Shown here in pieces: positions 5,370-9,157 of a stretch of 9,157 bases of DNA. The position numbers were made by a program, and so were the translations under genes. The notes beneath the pieces are model-generated. The model saw only the letters and a program-made list of their open reading frames with translations, was not told the origin of the DNA and did not search any database. Within the stretch, counting starts at the first letter, position 1, and the number at the start of each line of letters is the position of its first letter. The DNA is from an uncultured Eubacteriales bacterium (GTDB taxonomy: Bacteria > Bacillota_A > Clostridia > Oscillospirales > Oscillospiraceae): NCBI GenBank assembly GCA_949742895.1, contig CATJRT010000136.1, positions 1 through 9,157 of the forward strand, given 5' to 3'.

Positions 5370-6662
5370 TCACTCCCCGTTTGTTTCTCTGCGCCCCTGC
5401 AATGCCCGCAGCCGGGACAGCTCGGCGAAGTCCTCCAGCGGCACATAGTTCAGGCTGGCGTAGCGCCCCTCCCCGCCGGGCGCGGACTCCAGGTCCTCCA
5501 GGGCCCGGATGTCGTCCACGGAATAGACCCCCGCCTCCCGCATGGCCCTGTACCATGCCGCCTGGGCGGCGGCGTCCCCCCGCAAAAGCTGCTTCAGCTC
5601 CCGCTTGATGCGCAGGCCCCCTGCCCGCTCCCGGGGCAGGAGCAGCTTCCGGCTGTCCTCCTGCTCCCGCTGGATCACCAGCGGCAGCACCGTGTGCTTC
5701 ACAAAGTCGATGCTGTTCTGCTCGTTGGAGCTGTACGCCTGCTTCCCCGCGTTGAGCAGGTACAGCGGCGTGCCGAAGAAGCGGGCGATATCCGCCACCC
5801 GGTATTCCTCGGATTCGATGAACTGGGCCTCCGCGTTGCTCATGGCGGTGGGGGTGTAGGTCAGGCCGTGGTCCAGCACCGCCACGCGGAAGCCCTTTCC
5901 CGGTCCGCTGTGGACCTTTTCCCAGGCCCGGCGGATTTCCTCCTTCTTGGAGATGACCTCCGGCTCTCCGGCTGAATTTGTCACTGTGACCGTGCCGCCC
6001 AGGTCGGCGTCGGTTTTCAGCACGCCGGAGGGCCGCCCGCCGTTGACGTACAGGTCGCCCTGGTACTGCTGGGCGGACAGCCCGGCGGAAACCGCCATTG
6101 CCGCCCGCCGGAGAATGGATATCCCGGCGATTCCGTCCGTGCTGTACGCCTTGTAGTGGAGCACGTCCTCTGGGGACAGCCGGGTCAGCTCCCCCGTGCG
6201 TGGATTTGTGTAGATGTACCACAGCCCGCCCGTGCGTCCGATGCAGGGGGCCACGCTGTCCGGCGGCAGGCGGATGAGCTCCGCAGGCCGCCCCGTCCGC
6301 CTGTCCCGCCCGACCCAGGCGTAGGCGTTGCCGGACAGGTCCAGGTCGCACTGCATCAGCCGCTCGTAGTCGAAGCGGGTCATAGCCTCGTTGGGCGGGC
6401 CCCACAGCAGCGGGCCAAGGGGATGGTTGTGCAGCCGTTTTTTCGTGTCCTCCTCCATGAGGTACACCGGCAGCATGGCAATGGCGTTGGAGCGCAGCTC
6501 CACGCACCGGGACACGGCGGACAGCTTCATGGCCCGGTCCCGGCTCATGGCCGCAGCGTCCCCGGCGGTCCACCCCGTCCAGCCGTCCGGGTTTTCCAGC
6601 GCCAGCACGCCTCCGGCGGACGGTTTTACGGCGCTCTTGCGCAGCGCCCTGTCGAATATCAC
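5370..6662 (-). CDS. HK97-family phage portal protein
   Basis: The 430-residue portal forms the dodecameric ring at one capsid vertex, the docking site for terminase and later the neck. Typical segments are SAVSRCVELRSNAIAMLPVY (48-67), HPLGPLLWGPPN (80-91), LSGNAYAWVGRD (109-120), SPEDVLHYKAYSTDGIAGIS (163-182), IARFFGTPLYLL (292-303) and the helix around NSIDFVKHTVLPLV (316-329). Length is usual for the Phage_portal (HK97 gp3) family. A short insertion rich in Thr/Val/Gly (about 222-236) sits before the SKKEEIRRAWE helix. The start is a GTG at 6662, overlapping the upstream stop as GTGA, with GGGGAGGGG at 6670-6678 seven bases upstream. Its stop at 5370 touches the protease start region. 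Together with protease and capsid it makes the standard HK97 head cassette. Confidence 0.95.
   Translation of the reverse strand: MIFDRALRKSAVKPSAGGVLALENPDGWTGWTAGDAAAMSRDRAMKLSAVSRCVELRSNAIAMLPVYLMEEDTKKRLHNHPLGPLLWGPPNEAMTRFDYERLMQCDLDLSGNAYAWVGRDRRTGRPAELIRLPPDSVAPCIGRTGGLWYIYTNPRTGELTRLSPEDVLHYKAYSTDGIAGISILRRAAMAVSAGLSAQQYQGDLYVNGGRPSGVLKTDADLGGTVTVTNSAGEPEVISKKEEIRRAWEKVHSGPGKGFRVAVLDHGLTYTPTAMSNAEAQFIESEEYRVADIARFFGTPLYLLNAGKQAYSSNEQNSIDFVKHTVLPLVIQREQEDSRKLLLPRERAGGLRIKRELKQLLRGDAAAQAAWYRAMREAGVYSVDDIRALEDLESAPGGEGRYASLNYVPLEDFAELSRLRALQGRRETNGE
6659..6662 (-). promoter_or_regulatory. GTGA stop/start overlap between small membrane protein and portal genes
   Basis: The portal GTG (6662-6660) lies within the TGA stop (6661-6659) of the upstream small gene. 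A strong purine run at 6670-6678 provides the ribosome binding site. The interlock supports both the reality of the small gene and the non-ATG start of the portal. Confidence 0.7.
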
Positions 6663-6865
6663 GGCTTATCCCCTCCCCTTGCGCAGAGGACGCCTCCGGC
6701 GATCAGCGACGCGCCTGCGGCGATCAGTCCGGCGGGCGGATAGATCCATCCGGCCCCGGTGCTCGCCAGCAGGGCCCCCAAACTCAGCAGCAGGTCCGCG
6801 CCCCAATGCCGCAGCCACAGGGCCAGCCGCCCCCGCAGCCTGCGGCTGTGCTTCTCCCGGTCCAT
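6659..6865 (-). CDS. Small two-helix membrane protein of unknown function
   Basis: This 68-residue protein is not recognised. It has a basic N terminus (residues 2-20, seven Arg plus Lys), then two hydrophobic stretches that look like membrane helices (about 22-41 and 44-61) joined by a short IYPP turn, and a short charged end. The topology, both ends inside by the positive-inside rule, resembles class II holins, but lysis genes normally lie after the tail genes and no endolysin is nearby, so I do not call it a holin. It sits between terminase and portal, with its stop overlapping the portal start. The ATG at 6865 has GGGAGG (6875-6880) nine bases upstream. An in-frame ATG at 6910, overlapping the terminase stop as TGATG, would add 15 residues but has no good binding site. 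Confidence 0.7.
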   Translation of the reverse strand: MDREKHSRRLRGRLALWLRHWGADLLLSLGALLASTGAGWIYPPAGLIAAGASLIAGGVLCARGGDKP

Positions 6866-6909
6866 TCCGGACCGCCTCCCTTCCCGTCCCCGGCAGAGGG
6901 CCGGAGGCA

Positions 6910-8715
6910 TCACATTGAATAATCGCCCCGCTCCAGCGCGGCATCGAGGTCCGGCGGCGCGTTTCTGCGCTGCATTGCCGCCGCCATGGCGATGATCCAG
7001 GCCACGGCAATGTCGATGCGCCCGGTGGAGCGGTTTTTCATGGGCTTCATGTTTTCGTTTCCGTCCACGGCGCAGCGCACGTTGCCGAAGCACCACCGGG
7101 CGCAGGTGTTGTGGACGTGGAGCATTTCATGCCTGCGCAGCAGCCGCTCCAGCTCCTTCATGGGGGGCGACATACCCGCCATGGTCTGGGGTATGGCCAT
7201 CACCAGGATGCCCGCGTCCTGAAGGGCCGGGGCAAGGGTCTGGGTCAGATGGGGGTCCACCCCCAGGGCCTGGAGGCTGTAGGTATCCGCCGCCTCCAGC
7301 ACTGCCGCCGCTACGTCCCGGTAGTCCACCATATCCCCCTCGCACAGCCCGATGAACCCCGCCCGTTCCCAGTCCCGGTAGGGCACGTGGTCCCGGCGCT
7401 CCGCCTCCGGCGCGGTGTCCCGGGGCCGCCAGGCCCGGAACAGCGCTACCCAGGTGTCCAGCCCCGCCTGGGGCGGGAACAGCAGCACCAGCGCGGTCAG
7501 GTCGGTGGTTTTGGACATATCCAGGCCGCCGTAGCAGGTCTTGCCCGCCAGCCGCTCCCGGATCCACGCTTCCCGCTCGGCCTTCTTGGACGGCCCACAC
7601 TGGGTCTTGTCGTACAGGGGCAAGGCGAGCCAGCCCACCGTCTTCACAGCGATCCACTGGTTCAGCCTCAGCCACCGGAACAGCTTCTCTCCGGCCTCGC
7701 TCTTTTTGGCCTCCCGGGCCTCCAGCCGCAGGGTGCGCAGCGACAGGTGGGTGCCCAGGGACGGATTGCACTGATACCACAGCGCCTCGTCCCAGATGTC
7801 GACCTTGGCCAGGTCCTCCGGGTCGTCGCCATACGTGGCGGTGAGGCCGTACAGCACCGGCAGCCAGTTGGGCATATCCCGCTCCAGCAGCGCGGCCTGG
7901 GCCTGCTCCATATCCTCGGGCTCCGTATGGCGCAGGCTGAGCACCTGCCGGGGGTCTCCGCCCTCGGCCAGGATGGCGCGCAGCTGGCGGGCATCCCGGA
8001 TGGCCACTGCCTTCTCGTGGACCTCCCAGCCGATGCTGGTGCGGTCCGGGTCGTCGCCGGCGGTGGTCAGCACGATCCACACCGGCTGACGCCGCCCGGA
8101 GCCCGCGCCGAAGGTCATAACGTCCCACAGGTCCCGGTTGGGCTGGGAGTGAAGCTCGTCGAAGATCACGCAGGAGGGCCGGTAGCCGTGCTTGGAGTAG
8201 GCCTCGGCGGACAGCACCTGGAACCGCCCCACCATCACCCAGTCCACCCGGCCATTGTCCGCCCGCTGTTTCTGGCGGAACTCGATGCGCCGCTTGGAGC
8301 GGATGATCTTCAGCTCGCCGGAGGCCACCATCTTGGCGGTCCACGGGGCGCTTTCCAGCATGAACACCGCGGCCAGGAACACAATATCGGCATTATCCCG
8401 GTCTGCCGCGCACACATACACCTCGGCGGACATCTCGCCGTCGGCAAAGAGGTGATACAGCCCCAGGGCGGCGGCCAGCTCCGACTTGCCGTTCTTTTTG
8501 GGGATCTCCAGGTACAGGTACTGGTACTTGCGCACCAGCGCCTCGGTATCGTGCCCGACTTCGTCAAAGGGCTCCAGGGTGGAGTAGAACTCCATGATGG
8601 CGTCCCGCTGCCAGGGGGGGAGCACAAAGGGCTTTCCCGTGTCCGTGGTGGGCAAGCGCCCCACGAAGTCGCACACGAATTGGCCGCATTCCCGGTCGAC
8701 AACGATCCCGCTCAT
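6910..8715 (-). CDS. Phage terminase large subunit (Terminase_1 / HK97-type)
   Basis: This 601-residue protein is the DNA packaging motor and cutting enzyme that docks on the portal. The ATPase half carries a variant Walker A, IPKKNGKSE (71-79), a Walker B, VIFDE (183-187, with Glu187 as the likely catalytic carboxylate), and the coupling motif VLTTAG (215-220). The C-terminal RNase-H-like nuclease shows its acidic residues in GGLDMS (Asp399), LGVDPH (Asp487) and GRIDIAVAW (Asp568), with NRSTGRID being typical of this family. Length is normal and no motif is broken. The ATG at 8715 lies 8 bases after GGGAG (8724-8728) and 4 bases after the small subunit stop. An in-frame upstream start at 8763 would overlap the small subunit by 44 bases and is less likely. 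Confidence 0.95.
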   Translation of the reverse strand: MSGIVVDRECGQFVCDFVGRLPTTDTGKPFVLPPWQRDAIMEFYSTLEPFDEVGHDTEALVRKYQYLYLEIPKKNGKSELAAALGLYHLFADGEMSAEVYVCAADRDNADIVFLAAVFMLESAPWTAKMVASGELKIIRSKRRIEFRQKQRADNGRVDWVMVGRFQVLSAEAYSKHGYRPSCVIFDELHSQPNRDLWDVMTFGAGSGRRQPVWIVLTTAGDDPDRTSIGWEVHEKAVAIRDARQLRAILAEGGDPRQVLSLRHTEPEDMEQAQAALLERDMPNWLPVLYGLTATYGDDPEDLAKVDIWDEALWYQCNPSLGTHLSLRTLRLEAREAKKSEAGEKLFRWLRLNQWIAVKTVGWLALPLYDKTQCGPSKKAEREAWIRERLAGKTCYGGLDMSKTTDLTALVLLFPPQAGLDTWVALFRAWRPRDTAPEAERRDHVPYRDWERAGFIGLCEGDMVDYRDVAAAVLEAADTYSLQALGVDPHLTQTLAPALQDAGILVMAIPQTMAGMSPPMKELERLLRRHEMLHVHNTCARWCFGNVRCAVDGNENMKPMKNRSTGRIDIAVAWIIAMAAAMQRRNAPPDLDAALERGDYSM

Positions 8716-8719
8716 TGGC

Positions 8720-9157
8720 TCAGCTCCCACCGGCAGCCCTGTTTTGTCTGGCCCGCAGCGCACGGGTGAATTCGTCCTCCTCCACGGGGGCTGCGGCGGC
8801 GCTCAGGGCGGGCGGCACCACCAGACGGCACCGGGACGAGATGGACAGCCCCAGCACCTCGGCGCACTGGCGGCATTGCCGGAAATAGGTGCTCTGTACT
8901 GTGGTCCACTCCTTCGCCAGCTTCTCATCCTGTTCCCGGATGGCCTTACCGGCCAGCTTATCCGCCCGCTGCCACCGCTCCCGGGCCAGGAAATACTGCC
9001 CCAGGGCGTCCCGGTCCAGCTCGGCGTACAGCCCGGCCAGCCGCAGGATTTCGCCGATCTGCCGGAACTCGGCGTGGAGCTTTTTGGGCAGCCACCGGGG
9101 CGGCTCCGCCCGGTCCGGCACCGGGACATGGACCTCCTGGTCCCGCCGCTGGTCCTC
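8720..9157 (-). CDS. Phage terminase small subunit (P27-type), 5' end outside the window
   Basis: The small subunit recognises the phage DNA and recruits the large subunit. The visible 145 residues show the P27 pattern: PPRWLPKKLHAEFRQIGEIL, LYAELDRDALGQYFLARERW, a helix with KLAKEWTTVQSTYFRQC, then AEVLGLSISSRCRL and a short tail with DEFTRALRARQ. A GTG at 9121 could start a 133-residue version, but the only Shine-Dalgarno there (AGGAGG, about 9132-9137) is about 10 bases from it. The frame also stays open to the window edge with P27-like residues (EDQRRDQEVHVPVPDRAEPP), so I read the gene as truncated at its 5' end. It lies directly before the large subunit, as expected. Confidence 0.88.
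   Translation of the reverse strand, partial: EDQRRDQEVHVPVPDRAEPPRWLPKKLHAEFRQIGEILRLAGLYAELDRDALGQYFLARERWQRADKLAGKAIREQDEKLAKEWTTVQSTYFRQCRQCAEVLGLSISSRCRLVVPPALSAAAAPVEEDEFTRALRARQNRAAGGS

Noticed and set aside
4660..6573. 637-codon minus-strand frame running through portal and protease
   Set aside because: Its first part is the wrong frame of the portal gene (Gly/Arg/Pro/Ala-rich sequence). Only the last 234 codons, from the ATG at 5364, are the protease. Not a fusion protein.
6659..6865. Holin call for the small two-helix protein
   Set aside because: Topology fits class II holins, but it lies in the packaging cassette with no endolysin nearby, and two hydrophobic helices are not specific.
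6659..6910. Longer version of the small membrane protein starting at the TGATG overlap with the terminase stop
   Set aside because: The overlap is attractive, but no ribosome binding site lies at a suitable distance, whereas the ATG at 6865 has GGGAGG nine bases upstream. The shorter form was chosen.
7111..8769. 552-codon plus-strand open frame opposite the large terminase
   Set aside because: Antisense to a gene with intact Walker and nuclease motifs; it extends almost exactly over that gene and lacks recognisable motifs.
1..9157. Search for CRISPR arrays, tRNA genes, insertion sequences, attachment sites, terminators or a defence gene cassette
   Set aside because: No regularly spaced repeats, no cloverleaf-like intergenic sequence, no transposase or integrase motifs and no hairpin followed by a T-run were seen. 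The window is filled edge to edge by morphogenesis genes.

Overview
This window is the head and tail morphogenesis module of a tailed bacteriophage, most likely an integrated prophage. Every supported gene is on the minus strand, so transcription runs from the right edge to the left edge. The base composition is strongly G+C-rich (clearly above 60% by eye). Nearly every gene has a purine-rich Shine-Dalgarno of the GGAGG/GGGAG type 7-9 bases before its start. With the P27, HK97 and PBSX/Xkd-type protein families, this points to a G+C-rich Firmicutes host. The gut Oscillospiraceae (Flavonifractor/Lawsonibacter/Oscillibacter-like) fit best, but the host is an inference. No host gene, integrase or attachment site is present to prove integration.

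In transcription order, the right part (9157 to about 6660) holds DNA packaging: a P27-type small terminase subunit cut by the window edge, the large terminase with ATPase and nuclease motifs, and a 68-residue two-helix membrane protein. The middle (6662 to 3473) is an HK97-type head: portal, capsid maturation protease and major capsid protein with its own N-terminal scaffold. Next come the neck genes (3425 to 1550): gp6-like connector, head closure protein, HK97-gp10-like protein and a tail terminator/completion protein. The left end (1557 to 1) is a contractile tail: sheath, tube, and the first 14 codons of the next gene, where a tail assembly chaperone would be expected.

The genes work as one assembly line. 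The terminase pumps DNA through the portal into a prohead of major capsid protein, the protease removes the scaffold, the connector and closure proteins seal the full head, and a separately built sheath-and-tube tail is joined through the gp10-like and terminator proteins. Genes are packed with gaps of 0-47 bases. Several stops and starts interlock (GTGA at 6659-6662 and 3108-3111, TGATG at 2474-2478, an 8-base overlap at 1550-1557), as in a single polycistronic late operon with translational coupling. No internal promoter, terminator, tRNA, insertion sequence or CRISPR array was seen, and no stretch over 300 bases lacks a gene.

I found no convincing new defence or mobile system. The points most worth a second look are a Cys/His cluster inserted in the capsid protease, a two-part head closure protein with a low-complexity insertion, the small membrane protein between terminase and portal, a GC hairpin touching the connector start codon, and the pairing of an HK97-type head with a PBSX-type contractile tail.
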